Source of the DNA: an uncultured Collinsella sp. | Lineage (GTDB): Bacteria; Actinomycetota; Coriobacteriia; Coriobacteriales; Coriobacteriaceae | DNA length: 13,038 bases | Direction: 5' to 3' | NCBI GenBank assembly: GCA_905208635.1 | Contig: CAJLPX010000040.1 | Span: 1-13,038 of the forward strand | Shown: in pieces, positions 6,896 through 13,038 of the stretch | How the letters are laid out: each line of letters starts with the position of its first letter | Position numbering within the stretch: the first letter of the stretch is position 1 | Translations under genes and position numbers: made by a program | The notes under the pieces: model-generated | Told to the model about the DNA's origin: nothing | The model's database searches: none | The model's input: only the letters and a program-made list of their open reading frames with translations

Positions 6896-8461
6896 ATGAC
6901 ACCTGCGCGCTTTGAAATCGGACAAAAGCACAAGCAGGAGAGCGAGGCGGGTTCCAAGGCTAGTTGGAACACGCCTCGCTCCGATTCACGGCCAACGATG
7001 AGCTATCCCTCGCGCATGGCACTTGCTTTTGCTCTGACATCGCTCATGACGGTATTGGTGCTGGTGGGCGTGGTCTCTGTTGTGTGGGGCACGGTCTTTT
7101 CGGATTACACGCGCTCCAATATCGTTGAAATCGCAAATTCCGCTGCCGAAAAGCTTGCGACGTCGTATGAGGAAAACGGCAATTGGACTGCGGGCGAGCT
7201 ACGTACGGTCGCGACATCGAGTTTGGTGTCCGACGACCTGAGTATGCAGGTCGTCAACAAGAAAGGCGTTGTCGTTTATGATGACTCATGGCCTTCGGCA
7301 AGTGCGACCGCCGATGTGCGCGAGAGCGAATCAGCGTCGAGCAGCTCGAGCGGGAAAAAAGCATCGCATAGTCCGGTCTCGTCGGCTCCCACCGGCTCCG
7401 ATAGCGTTGCAAACGTCGAAATCATAACGTCTTCCGGCGAGCATGTCGGACAAGTAAAGCTGTGGGCCATCGGCTCCGATGCCTTGCTCACCAAGGCGGA
7501 TTCTGCGTTTAGGGAGAAGACCTTTAACGCCATGGCCCTTGCTGCGGTTGTTGCAGTTTGCATTTCGGTCGTTATCGGATCACTCGTGTCGCGCATGCTC
7601 ACCAAGCCGATTCACCGTATTACCAGCACGGCCAAGCAAATTCGCGATGGCGATCTGTCTGCTCGTACGGGCTTGCGCGGCGATGACGAGATTGATCAGC
7701 TGGGTGAGACCTTCGATGAGATGGCCACTTCGCTCGAGAAGGATATGAAACACGAGAAACGTTTGACCTCGGACGTGGCTCACGAACTTCGTACTCCGCT
7801 TATGGCCATGCTCGCAACGGTCGAGGCCATGCAGGATGGCGTATATCCTACCGACGATGAGCACTTGGAGACTGTTGCTTCCGAGACGCGTCGCCTGGCT
7901 CGTCTGGTGCAGCAGATGCTCGACCTGTCGCGCATGGAAAACAGCACGGCTCCGCTCAACCTTGAGCCGGTGGACATGGTTCCTTTCGTGCGTTCCATCG
8001 TCAATGCCCAGGAGCGCCTGTTTGTCGACCGCGATCTGCGCTTGCGCTTTGCTGACGAGACCCAAGGTCACGACGATGTCGTCGAAGCCGATCCCGACAT
8101 GATCACACAATGCGTCATCAATCTCATGAGCAACGCCATGCGCTATACCCCCGAGGGCGGTTGGGTCGTGGTGTCGGTGCTCAGTGACCGCAAACACGTC
8201 AGCGTCGCCGTTTCTGATACCGGCATCGGTATTGCCAAGGATGACTTGTCGCGCATCTTCGGCCGTTTTTGGCGCGCCGATGCCAGCCGTGCCCGTGAGG
8301 CGGGCGGTCTGGGCGTGGGCCTCGCCGTGACTAAACAGATCGTCGAGCGACATCATGGCTACATTTCCGTGGAGTCGGAGCTTGGAAAGGGTACGACTTT
8401 TACGATTCATCTGCCTCGCGAGCACACGGCGGACGCGGCATCTACTACAATGGAGCACTAG
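6896..8461 (+). CDS. HAMP-containing sensor histidine kinase
   Basis: A 521-residue membrane histidine kinase, partner of the preceding regulator. Order: basic cytoplasmic tail of about 40 residues, TM1 (about 43-66), extracytoplasmic sensor (about 67-209), TM2 (about 210-231), HAMP (about 232-285, P-type LTKPIHRI), HisKA with phosphoacceptor His296 (DVAHELRTP), and the ATPase domain with N-box Asn409/Asn413, G1 DTGIG (441-445), F-box FGRFWR and G2 GGLGVGL (470-476). All catalytic residues are intact. The sensor loop contains a Ser-rich low-complexity stretch (about 144-170). The start at 6896 has a modest AGGGAAA site 6 bases upstream. An internal ATG at 6998 would remove the tail but has no ribosome-binding site. 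The signal sensed is unknown. The last codons may contain the purC promoter. Confidence 0.95.
   Translation: MTPARFEIGQKHKQESEAGSKASWNTPRSDSRPTMSYPSRMALAFALTSLMTVLVLVGVVSVVWGTVFSDYTRSNIVEIANSAAEKLATSYEENGNWTAGELRTVATSSLVSDDLSMQVVNKKGVVVYDDSWPSASATADVRESESASSSSSGKKASHSPVSSAPTGSDSVANVEIITSSGEHVGQVKLWAIGSDALLTKADSAFREKTFNAMALAAVVAVCISVVIGSLVSRMLTKPIHRITSTAKQIRDGDLSARTGLRGDDEIDQLGETFDEMATSLEKDMKHEKRLTSDVAHELRTPLMAMLATVEAMQDGVYPTDDEHLETVASETRRLARLVQQMLDLSRMENSTAPLNLEPVDMVPFVRSIVNAQERLFVDRDLRLRFADETQGHDDVVEADPDMITQCVINLMSNAMRYTPEGGWVVVSVLSDRKHVSVAVSDTGIGIAKDDLSRIFGRFWRADASRAREAGGLGVGLAVTKQIVERHHGYISVESELGKGTTFTIHLPREHTADAASTTMEH
8446..8451 (+). promoter_or_regulatory. Possible purC promoter -10 (TACAAT)
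   Basis: TACAAT occurs in the last codons of the kinase gene, the same hexamer as at purB (250-255) and tRNA-Lys (11418-11423). It would start transcription near 8458 and give a purC leader of about 110 bases. No good -35 is seen, so read-through from the kinase operon is also possible. Confidence 0.4.
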
Positions 8462-8480
8462 CTTTTCGCTATTCGGTGAA

Positions 8481-8538
8481 GGAGGGGTTTCATCCCTGCC
8501 GCTCCGAGTTTGCGAAAACGTGCGGGAAAGAACCCGCA
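8481..8538 (+). promoter_or_regulatory. Hairpin-rich purC leader
   Basis: Three successive hairpins lie between the kinase stop and purC. Hairpin 1 pairs GGAGGGG with CCC and CTCC across a 5-base bulge (8481-8505). Hairpin 2 is GTTT-GCGA-AAAC with a GNRA-type loop (8508-8519). Hairpin 3 is a perfect 6-base-pair stem, TGCGGG-AAAGAA-CCCGCA (8521-8538). No T-tract follows hairpin 3, so it is not an ordinary terminator. The layout could be an RNA leader controlling purine gene expression. I could not match it to the purine, ZTP or ykkC-type riboswitch consensus from memory. Confidence 0.45.
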
Positions 8539-8570
8539 TTACTGTCGTATTTTGGTAAGGAGTGACTCAC

Positions 8571-9458
8571 GTGACAACGATGGAGCGTCGTCCGGATTCC
8601 CGTGGCAAGGTTCGTGATATCTACGATGCCGGTGAAAACCTGCTGATGGTCGCCACCGACCGCATTTCTGCGTTCGACTTCATTCTTCCCGACGAGATTC
8701 CGTTTAAGGGAGAGGTGCTCAATCGCATCTCGGCATTCTGGTTTGATAAGTTTGCCGACATCGTCCCCAACCATCTCGTTTCCATCGACCCGGCGGATTT
8801 CCCCGATGAGTTTGCTGAGTATCGTGACTACCTCGCTGGCCGCGCCATGCTGGTTAAAAAGGCCCAAACGATTCCTATCGAGTGCATCGTCCGCGGCTAT
8901 CTGACCGGTTCGGGCAAGAAGACCTACGACGAGAACGGCACCGTCTGCGGCATCCAGCTGCCTGAGGGCCTGACCGAGGCTTCCAAGCTTCCCGAGCCGC
9001 TGTTCACGCCGTCCACGAAGGCCGAGATTGGTGACCACGACGAGAACATCTCGTTCGAGCGTTGCTGCGAGATCGTGGGCGAGGATATCGCCACGCAGAT
9101 TCGTGACCTTTCCCTCAAGATCTACAAGGCTGCCGCCGAGTATGCAGCGACCCGTGGCATCATCATTGCCGACACCAAGTTCGAGTTTGGTGTCATCGAT
9201 GGCAAGGTCACGCTGATCGACGAGTGCCTCACGCCCGATTCCAGCCGTTTCTGGCCTGCTGCCAGCTACGAGGAGGGCAAGATCCAGCCCAGCTACGACA
9301 AACAATTCGTCCGCAATTGGCTCAAGGCCAACTGGGATATGACGGGGGAGACCCCGCACCTGCCCGCCGAGGTCATCGATGGCACGTCCGAGCGCTATCG
9401 CGAGGCCTTCCAGATCATCACGGGCTCCCAGTTCACAAGCATGAAGGAGAACGCATAA
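8571..9458 (+). CDS. purC: Phosphoribosylaminoimidazole-succinocarboxamide synthase (SAICAR synthetase)
   Basis: Cytosolic enzyme that joins CAIR and aspartate with ATP to give SAICAR, the step before PurB in de novo purine synthesis. Motifs: GKVRDIYD at the N-terminal nucleotide-binding region (12-19), DRISAFD, ECIVRGYLTGSG (104-115), DTKFEFG (201-207) and the signature ending LTPDSSRFW. At 295 residues it is the long yeast-like form rather than the approximately 240-residue E. coli form. I chose GTG 8571 because AAGGAG lies 8 bases upstream. GTG 8562 overlaps that ribosome-binding site, and ATG 8580 is 17 bases from it. The upstream leader has three hairpins. The stop TAA directly abuts the GTG of the next gene, so the two genes are probably co-translated. 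Confidence 0.96.
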   Translation: MTTMERRPDSRGKVRDIYDAGENLLMVATDRISAFDFILPDEIPFKGEVLNRISAFWFDKFADIVPNHLVSIDPADFPDEFAEYRDYLAGRAMLVKKAQTIPIECIVRGYLTGSGKKTYDENGTVCGIQLPEGLTEASKLPEPLFTPSTKAEIGDHDENISFERCCEIVGEDIATQIRDLSLKIYKAAAEYAATRGIIIADTKFEFGVIDGKVTLIDECLTPDSSRFWPAASYEEGKIQPSYDKQFVRNWLKANWDMTGETPHLPAEVIDGTSERYREAFQIITGSQFTSMKENA

Positions 9459-10034
9459 GTGAGTACCCGTAGCGCCACGAACAAGCGCACGCAATCCCAC
9501 GAGGTTACCGGGGTTGCGCGCAAGTCCGCCGCATCTGCTAAGCCTGCCCGTCAGGCAGCGAGCTCTGTCCGCGTCGTGCCGGCTTCGTCTAAGGCACGCC
9601 GCAAAGAGCTCGAGAAGGGCGAGAACCTCGAGGGCCTCTCTAAAGAGGAGAAGCGCGCCCGCAAGGCTAAGCAGCGCGCCAAGGAGGACCGCATCTACAC
9701 GGTGTCGAATATCCTTCTCAAGCAGGATGAGGACTACACCAAGCGCCGTCGTATCTGGTGGGCCGTGCTTACTATCGGCATGGTACTCGTCGTGGCAATT
9801 TGGGCTTCGCTCTACTTCGCTCCCGCTGGCATGGTGTCCAGCCCTGTCCAGATGGTCGGCATCGTTTTGTCCTACGTCGTCATTTTGGGTGACTTTATTT
9901 ACGACTTCGTTCGTATTCGTCCCCTGCGCAACATGTACCGCACGCAGGCCGAGGGCATGTCCGAGAACAAGCTCAACGCCCTTATCGAGCGCTCGGCTGC
10001 CGAGGAGGACAAGAAGGACTCCAAGAAGAAGTAG
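9459..10034 (+). CDS. Two-TM membrane protein of unknown function
   Basis: A 191-residue protein I do not recognise. The first 80 residues are very basic and Ala/Lys/Arg rich, with a likely helical charged stretch (about 46-78). Two predicted membrane segments follow (about 99-120 and 127-149), then a charged C-terminal tail ending in a Lys-rich run, DKKDSKKK. Both tails are probably cytoplasmic. The GTG start lies immediately after the purC TAA, and AAGGAGA sits inside the end of purC 9 bases upstream, so expression is tied to purC. A strong terminator follows, closing the unit. The basic N-terminus could bind nucleic acid or ribosomes, but that is only a composition argument. Confidence 0.85.
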   Translation: MSTRSATNKRTQSHEVTGVARKSAASAKPARQAASSVRVVPASSKARRKELEKGENLEGLSKEEKRARKAKQRAKEDRIYTVSNILLKQDEDYTKRRRIWWAVLTIGMVLVVAIWASLYFAPAGMVSSPVQMVGIVLSYVVILGDFIYDFVRIRPLRNMYRTQAEGMSENKLNALIERSAAEEDKKDSKKK

Positions 10035-10066
10035 CGTTTGCATGCATACTTATCGCTAAGATATAA

Positions 10067-10095
10067 GGCGCGTCGTTTTTGCGGCGCGCCTTTTT
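10067..10095 (+). terminator. Intrinsic terminator of the purC unit
   Basis: A nine-base-pair GC-rich stem (10067-10075 with 10082-10090, one T-G pair) with a TTTTTG loop is followed by five T residues at 10091-10095. It lies 33 bases after the stop of the membrane protein gene. Confidence 0.93.
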
Positions 10096-10123
10096 ACTGT
10101 TCTATAGATAGATGGAGTGGCAC

Positions 10124-11404
10124 ATGATTCGAGCTGCCCTGACGGTCGAAGAGGCTCTGGAGGGCATGAAGGCCCTGGAGCCCAAGATTAAAAACTATGC
10201 GCGCTTGGTTGTCCGCAAGGGCGTAAACGTCAAGCCCGGCCAGGAGGTTGTCGTTCAGTCTCCGGTCGAGTGCGCATCCTTTGCCCGCGTGGTGGTCGCG
10301 GAGGCTTATGCCGCCGGCGCTGGCCACGTGACGGTCATTTGGGCCGATGATGCCGTGACGAGGCTCACGTACGAGCATGTCGAGAAAAGCTATTTTGAGC
10401 AGACACCCGAGTGGAAGCGCATGCAGCTGGATTCCCTGGCCCAGGATGGTGCCTGCTTTGTCTTTATCGAGGGGGCGGATCCTGCGGCCCTCAAGGGCAT
10501 CGATCCAGCCAAGCCTGCTGCAGCTTCTAAGGCAAGGAATACGCAGTGCAAGGTCTTCCGCCGCGGACTGGACTACAACATCAATCCGTGGTGCATCGCC
10601 GGCGCTCCGGTCGTGGCTTGGGCGCACGAGGTGTTCCCGGGAGACGCCGATGAGGTTGCAATCTATAAGCTGTGGAATGCGATTCTGCACACCGCGCGCG
10701 CCGATGGCCAGGACCCAGAGAGCGACTGGGAACTCCATGACGCCGCATTCGAAAAGAACCTGCGTTTTCTGAACAACAATCGTTTCGACTACCTGCATTA
10801 CGCCGCGGCAAATGGAACCGATCTGACGATTGGCATGACGAAAGGTCACGAGTGGGCCGGCGGCAAGGGCAAGACGCCCGAAGGGCACCCCTTCTTCCCC
10901 AACATTCCCACCGAGGAAGTCTTCACTTCGCCCGATCGCATGCGCGCCGACGGTATCGTGTACTCGGCCATGCCGCTCATCCACCATGGCAATAAGGTCG
11001 ACGATTTTTGGATTAAGTTCGAGGGCGGCCGCGTAGTGGACTACGATGCCCGTGTGGGCAAGGCAACGCTCGCAAGCATCATCGATACTGACGAGGGCGC
11101 TGCTCACCTGGGAGAGGTCGCGCTCATCTCCAAGAACACGCCGATCCGCGAAAGTGGCGTACTATTCTACGATACGCTCTATGACGAGAACGCTAGCTGC
11201 CATCTCGCGCTAGGTGTCGGTTTCCCCGAATGCATCGAGGGTGGGTATGACATGTCCAAGGAAGAGCTCCTGGAGCATGGCGTTAACGTCTCGAGCACGC
11301 ACGTCGATTTTATGATTGGCACGGACGACATCGATATTACGGGCATTACGCCTGATGGACGTGAAGTTGTGATTTTCCAGAACGGCCAATGGAGTTGGGA
11401 ATAG
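10124..11404 (+). CDS. M29-family metallo-aminopeptidase
   Basis: A 426-residue cytosolic aminopeptidase of peptidase family M29 (PepS/AmpS/AmpT type), which removes N-terminal residues from peptides using two metal ions. Family landmarks are NIPTEEVFTSPD (about 260-271, metal-ligand Glu), the LGEVAL Glu (about 331), the DENASCHLALG His (about 360) and THVDFMIG with His393 and Asp395. Length is typical. I chose ATG 10124 because GGAG lies 6 bases upstream. The ATG at 10112 adds four residues but has no ribosome-binding site and overlaps that GGAG. A TATAGA hexamer at 10103-10108 is a possible -10, but its leader would be very short. The gene follows the purC-unit terminator, and its last codons contain the tRNA-Lys promoter -35. 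Confidence 0.94.
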   Translation: MIRAALTVEEALEGMKALEPKIKNYARLVVRKGVNVKPGQEVVVQSPVECASFARVVVAEAYAAGAGHVTVIWADDAVTRLTYEHVEKSYFEQTPEWKRMQLDSLAQDGACFVFIEGADPAALKGIDPAKPAAASKARNTQCKVFRRGLDYNINPWCIAGAPVVAWAHEVFPGDADEVAIYKLWNAILHTARADGQDPESDWELHDAAFEKNLRFLNNNRFDYLHYAAANGTDLTIGMTKGHEWAGGKGKTPEGHPFFPNIPTEEVFTSPDRMRADGIVYSAMPLIHHGNKVDDFWIKFEGGRVVDYDARVGKATLASIIDTDEGAAHLGEVALISKNTPIRESGVLFYDTLYDENASCHLALGVGFPECIEGGYDMSKEELLEHGVNVSSTHVDFMIGTDDIDITGITPDGREVVIFQNGQWSWE

Positions 11405-11423
11405 TCCCAGACCGTGGTACAAT
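11395..11423 (+). promoter_or_regulatory. tRNA-Lys promoter
   Basis: TTGGGA (11395-11400) and TACAAT (11418-11423) are separated by exactly 17 bases, and the mature tRNA begins 10 bases after the -10. This is the best sigma-A-type promoter in the window. Its -35 lies inside the last codons of the aminopeptidase gene. Confidence 0.82.
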
Positions 11424-11432
11424 GCCACCCGC

Positions 11433-11508
11433 GGGCCGTTAGCTCAGCTGGCAGAGCAGGGGACTTTTAATCCCAAGGTCCAGGGTTCGAACCCCTGACG
11501 GCCCACCA
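11433..11508 (+). tRNA. tRNA-Lys (anticodon UUU)
   Basis: A complete 76-base cloverleaf including an encoded CCA. Acceptor GGGCCGT pairs with ACGGCCC, D stem GCTC with GAGC, and T stem CAGGG with CCCTG around TTCGAAC. The anticodon loop CTTTTAA carries TTT at 11466-11468. The discriminator base is A, as expected for lysine. The first anticodon-stem pair is G-A, which is tolerated in related tRNA-Lys genes. A promoter lies upstream and a terminator 12 bases downstream, so it is an independent single-gene unit. Confidence 0.98.
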
Positions 11509-11576
11509 TAGAATAGAAAAGCGACTGGCGGATGCCGGCCGCTTTTTTGTTGCCGCGACATGGGTTCGAACCCGAA
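11507..11576 (+). repeat. Direct repeat copy A (tRNA trailer, terminator, T-arm-like palindrome)
   Basis: A 70-base segment starting in the tRNA CCA end, CATAGAATAGAAA, through the terminator and ending in a copy of the tRNA T-arm core, the palindrome GGGTTCGAACCC (11562-11573), followed by GAA. A diverged copy lies at 12673-12740 in the same orientation. The two flank traX, as expected for the two ends of an inserted segment or for a tandem duplication. Confidence 0.75.
11520..11548 (+). terminator. Intrinsic terminator of tRNA-Lys
   Basis: A ten-position stem (11520-11529 with 11534-11543, one mismatch and one T-G pair) with a GGAT loop runs into six T residues (11543-11548). Confidence 0.9.
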
Positions 11577-11593
11577 AGGGCGCGGAGCTGAGT

Positions 11594-11639
11594 AAACGCG
11601 TGAGCGTTTGCCAGCGCAGCGCGCAAGGCGCGAAGCGCC
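11594..11639. repeat. Two adjacent hairpins between tRNA-Lys and traX
   Basis: AAACGC-GTGA-GCGTTT (11594-11609) is a perfect stem with a GNRA-type loop. GGCGC-GAA-GCGCC (11627-11639) is a perfect stem with the same GCGAAGC mini-hairpin core as the repeats upstream of purB. Both lie in the stretch separating the T-arm-like palindrome from the tRNA-Lys remnant. Confidence 0.7.
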
Positions 11640-11644
11640 GCAGC

Positions 11645-11683
11645 GGCCGTCTGCAGAGCAGGCCGAACCTCTGACGGCCCACC
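11645..11683 (+). pseudogene. Internally deleted tRNA-Lys remnant
   Basis: Three blocks match the intact tRNA-Lys in order: GGCCGT (acceptor 5' side), GCAGAGCAGG (D-arm end) and GAACCTCTGACGGCCCACC (T-arm to CC end, one mismatch). The anticodon arm and much of the D and T arms are missing, so it cannot be functional. It lies immediately upstream of the traX ribosome-binding site and points to past recombination at the tRNA-Lys 3' end. Confidence 0.7.
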
Positions 11684-11701
11684 CAAAGAAAGGAAAACGA
11701 A

Positions 11702-12499
11702 ATGAAAACAGATAGATACGGAATTAGCGGCAGCACATTAAAGATAATAGCGGCCATTTCGATGGTTCTCGATCATGTAAGCAGGATCGTCCTGACCAAT
11801 GGAATCATGACTCACGCATCGTACAATCAGATATCAGACGAACAGTGGGCGATTCTAAGCGAGGCTTCGGATGTGCTTCATGTTCTTGGCAGGATTGCAT
11901 TTCCCTTATTTTGCTTTTTGATAGTTGAGGGATTTTTGCATACTCATGACATAAAGAGGTACCTGCGAAATATGCTTGTCTTCGCAATCATTGCGGAGCC
12001 CATATACGATTTCGTTCAAACCGGGCAACTATTTGACCTTCGGCAACAAAATGTTATGTGTGAGCTCCTGCTTTGCTTGGTCTTCTTGATAATTCTGGAA
12101 AAGATACAAAGCCTTTCAAAATGGAAGAGGTACATCGCAGAAACTGCTCTGATTGTTTTGACAGCACTGGCAGCTGAATACACTAAACTAGATGGCGGTG
12201 TGTATGGCATTCTGCTTGTGGCTGCATTCTATTTATTCCACGACAGCAAGGCCAAGATGTTCTTTGCTGCAGTATGCGCAGTGCTCCTTTCGTCATGCCA
12301 TATAGTTGGCGGCGGATTTGAGTTTGCTACAGCTAATATATTTAATCCTGATGTTGCTGCCGCGGTCGTTTCGTTGCTGCTTATCAATCTTTATAATGGC
12401 AAGCGAGGGCTGAAGCTCAAATATTTCTTCTACATTTTCTATCCGGCTCATCTTGCTCTGCTTTATGGTGTCTCACTTATTGTTTTGAACTGTCTTTAA
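11702..12499 (+). CDS. traX: TraX family membrane protein
   Basis: A 265-residue multi-pass membrane protein of the TraX family, whose F-plasmid member acetylates the pilin N-terminus. Conserved features visible are LKIIAAISMVLDH (13-25), the GRIAFPLFCFLIVEGF block (63-78) and the C-terminal YPAHLALLYG (247-256), with about eight hydrophobic segments between. In Gram-positive bacteria TraX-like genes often occur without pilus genes, and their role there is unknown; none of the conjugation machinery is in this window. ATG 11702 is preceded by AAAGGA with 7-base spacing. The gene is visibly AT-richer than its neighbours and uses AGA, AGG, ATA and TTA codons rare in purB or the regulator genes, so recent transfer is likely. 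It lies between tRNA-Lys fragments and two direct repeats, which fits a small island at the tRNA. Confidence 0.88.
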   Translation: MKTDRYGISGSTLKIIAAISMVLDHVSRIVLTNGIMTHASYNQISDEQWAILSEASDVLHVLGRIAFPLFCFLIVEGFLHTHDIKRYLRNMLVFAIIAEPIYDFVQTGQLFDLRQQNVMCELLLCLVFLIILEKIQSLSKWKRYIAETALIVLTALAAEYTKLDGGVYGILLVAAFYLFHDSKAKMFFAAVCAVLLSSCHIVGGGFEFATANIFNPDVAAAVVSLLLINLYNGKRGLKLKYFFYIFYPAHLALLYGVSLIVLNCL

Positions 12500-12672
12500 A
12501 AACTCTCAAACAAGTCTCTGAAAGCAGAACTAAATTGACCCTAAGACTGCTTGTGAATTTCCGGAAGACCTGTGAGATACGAGGATAGACAACGAGGGCT
12601 GTAGAAAGATGCTTCGAAAGCATGAATGGCAGCGAGAAAATGAGTTCGGAAGAACCCCTCTGGATGCTCCAG

Positions 12673-12740
12673 CATAGAATAGAAAGCGATCGGCTCCGGC
12701 TGGTCGCTTTTTTGTTACCGATGCACGGTTCGAACCCGAA
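12673..12740 (+). repeat. Direct repeat copy B (diverged tRNA trailer and terminator)
   Basis: Diverged copy of 11507-11576: CATAGAATAGAAA, the terminator ending CGCTTTTTTGTT, and GGTTCGAACCCGAA are kept, while the terminator stem and loop have changed with pairing preserved. Just upstream, GAACCCCT (near 12650-12657) and CTCCAGCATAG recall the tRNA-Lys 3' end, but are too degraded to call a tRNA. Copies A and B bracket about 1.1 kb containing traX. Confidence 0.7.
12685..12713 (+). terminator. Intrinsic terminator in repeat copy B
   Basis: A ten-base-pair stem (12685-12694 with 12699-12708, two G-T pairs) with loop TCCG is followed by six T residues to 12713. Stem bases differ from copy A but remain paired, indicating selection for a working terminator. 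It would end transcripts reading from traX. Confidence 0.85.
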
Positions 12741-12905
12741 CTTCTATATATAGGAACGCTTGGCGAACAAAACCTGCCTTTTACCGACGGGAAACAAATA
12801 ACCGATGCTTTTGGAGTAAAGTGGCGCTCCAGAGATGACCGATGCCTCAACATCTATAAACCAGCTGGTCACCGCCAATATCAGAAGCTGATGCTTCAGT
12901 TATAA

Positions 12906-12925
12906 CCTCAGTGACGTGACTGAGG
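12906..12925. repeat. Inverted repeat CCTCAGT/ACTGAGG
   Basis: A perfect 7-base inverted repeat with a 6-base loop (GACGTG), just after the decayed frame. No T-tract follows on either strand, so it is not a clear intrinsic terminator. It could be a protein-binding site or a mobile-element end scar. Confidence 0.45.
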
Positions 12926-13038
12926 GACCTATTCATTTGTGAACAAAATATGGAGTGCGCGATTCCCGCCCCCGGCGCCCCTCCGGTCTGGCAATATATC
13001 TCCTTGCCGCGCGGCCCGGTCGGACCGGATCAGCCGCC
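12926..13038. other. Unassigned window end, possible truncated frame
   Basis: After an AT-rich patch the sequence turns very GC-rich from about 12957. An ATG at 12950 opens a frame with no stop to the window edge (30 codons, beginning MECAIPAPGAPP), but it has no ribosome-binding site. On the minus strand AAGGAG sits near a TTG, but that frame closes after about 21 codons. I cannot support a gene here. Confidence 0.3.

Larger units (their letters stand above)
12609..12905 (+). pseudogene. Possible decayed coding remnant
   Basis: An ATG at 12609 opens 22 codons ending at a TAG (12675-12677). The same frame then continues open for 75 codons to TAA at 12905, with no further start until near the end. 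The downstream part reads like protein (for example ITDAFGVKWRSRDDR and LNIYKPAGHRQYQ). It matches no family I recognise. The frame runs through terminator copy B, so at least the first part may be open by chance. A perfect hairpin, ATGCTT-CGA-AAGCAT, covers 12609-12623. Confidence 0.3.

Noticed and set aside
6168..6902. A 244-codon minus-strand open frame
   Set aside because: Shadow of the response regulator; no family features.
8521..8538. Intrinsic terminator before purC
   Set aside because: The stem is good, but no T-run follows; treated as part of a leader instead.
7580..8539. A 319-codon minus-strand open frame
   Set aside because: Shadow of the histidine kinase, which has all catalytic motifs on the plus strand.
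8490..10043. A 517-codon minus-strand open frame
   Set aside because: It lies entirely opposite purC and the membrane protein gene, has no recognisable domain, and arises from the GC-rich third positions of the real genes.
11444..11757. Minus-strand open frames over tRNA-Lys containing RQGFEPWTLGL and VRGSNPGPWD
   Set aside because: These are antisense translations of the tRNA, a common annotation artefact.
12530..12853. 107-codon minus-strand open frame after traX
   Set aside because: It runs through the terminator and repeat copy B and shows no ribosome-binding site or known domain; its KKRPAGADRF segment is just the reversed terminator.

Overview
The window reads as a stretch of chromosome from a high-GC actinobacterium. 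The gene set, codon choice and protein flavour (TSCPD-domain protein, Tat lipoprotein, M29 aminopeptidase, GGDEF sensor) fit the class Coriobacteriia, and a Collinsella-like gut organism is my best guess. That placement is inference from the protein sequences; no rRNA gene is present to confirm it. All recognised genes lie on the + strand.

Layout: (1) 1-299 holds two 59-base direct repeats with a GCGAAGC mini-hairpin, then a TACAAT promoter element. (2) 300-1723 is purB (adenylosuccinate lyase) with a strong intrinsic terminator. (3) 1788-4420 is a two-gene unit with a 4-base overlap: a membrane-anchored family-3 solute-binding protein and a two-TM sensor diguanylate cyclase. No transporter permease or ATPase is nearby, so the pair looks like a ligand-sensing c-di-GMP module. 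(4) 4534-6008 is a TSCPD-domain protein whose stop codon overlaps the start of a Tat-exported lipoprotein of unknown function. (5) 6162-8461 is an OmpR-type response regulator and its HAMP histidine kinase. (6) 8446-10095 is purC (SAICAR synthetase, long form) behind a hairpin-rich leader, followed without a gap by a two-TM membrane protein of unknown function and a strong terminator. (7) 10124-11404 is an M29 metallo-aminopeptidase. (8) 11395-11548 is a tRNA-Lys(UUU) gene with a near-consensus promoter inside the end of the aminopeptidase gene and its own terminator. (9) 11507-13038 is an accessory region: an AT-rich traX-like membrane protein gene lies between two approximately 70-base repeats that both carry the tRNA trailer and terminator. 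A deleted tRNA-Lys copy lies just upstream of traX, and the rest is non-coding or decayed sequence.

Two de novo purine enzymes (PurB and PurC) share the window but sit in separate transcription units. The SBP/GGDEF pair and the response regulator/kinase pair are two independent ways of sensing the outside. The most unusual parts are the tRNA-Lys-associated traX island with repeated tRNA fragments, the SBP-GGDEF pairing, the purC leader and the purB-upstream repeats. I found no CRISPR array, complete insertion sequence, recombinase, defence system or other clearly new multi-gene system.
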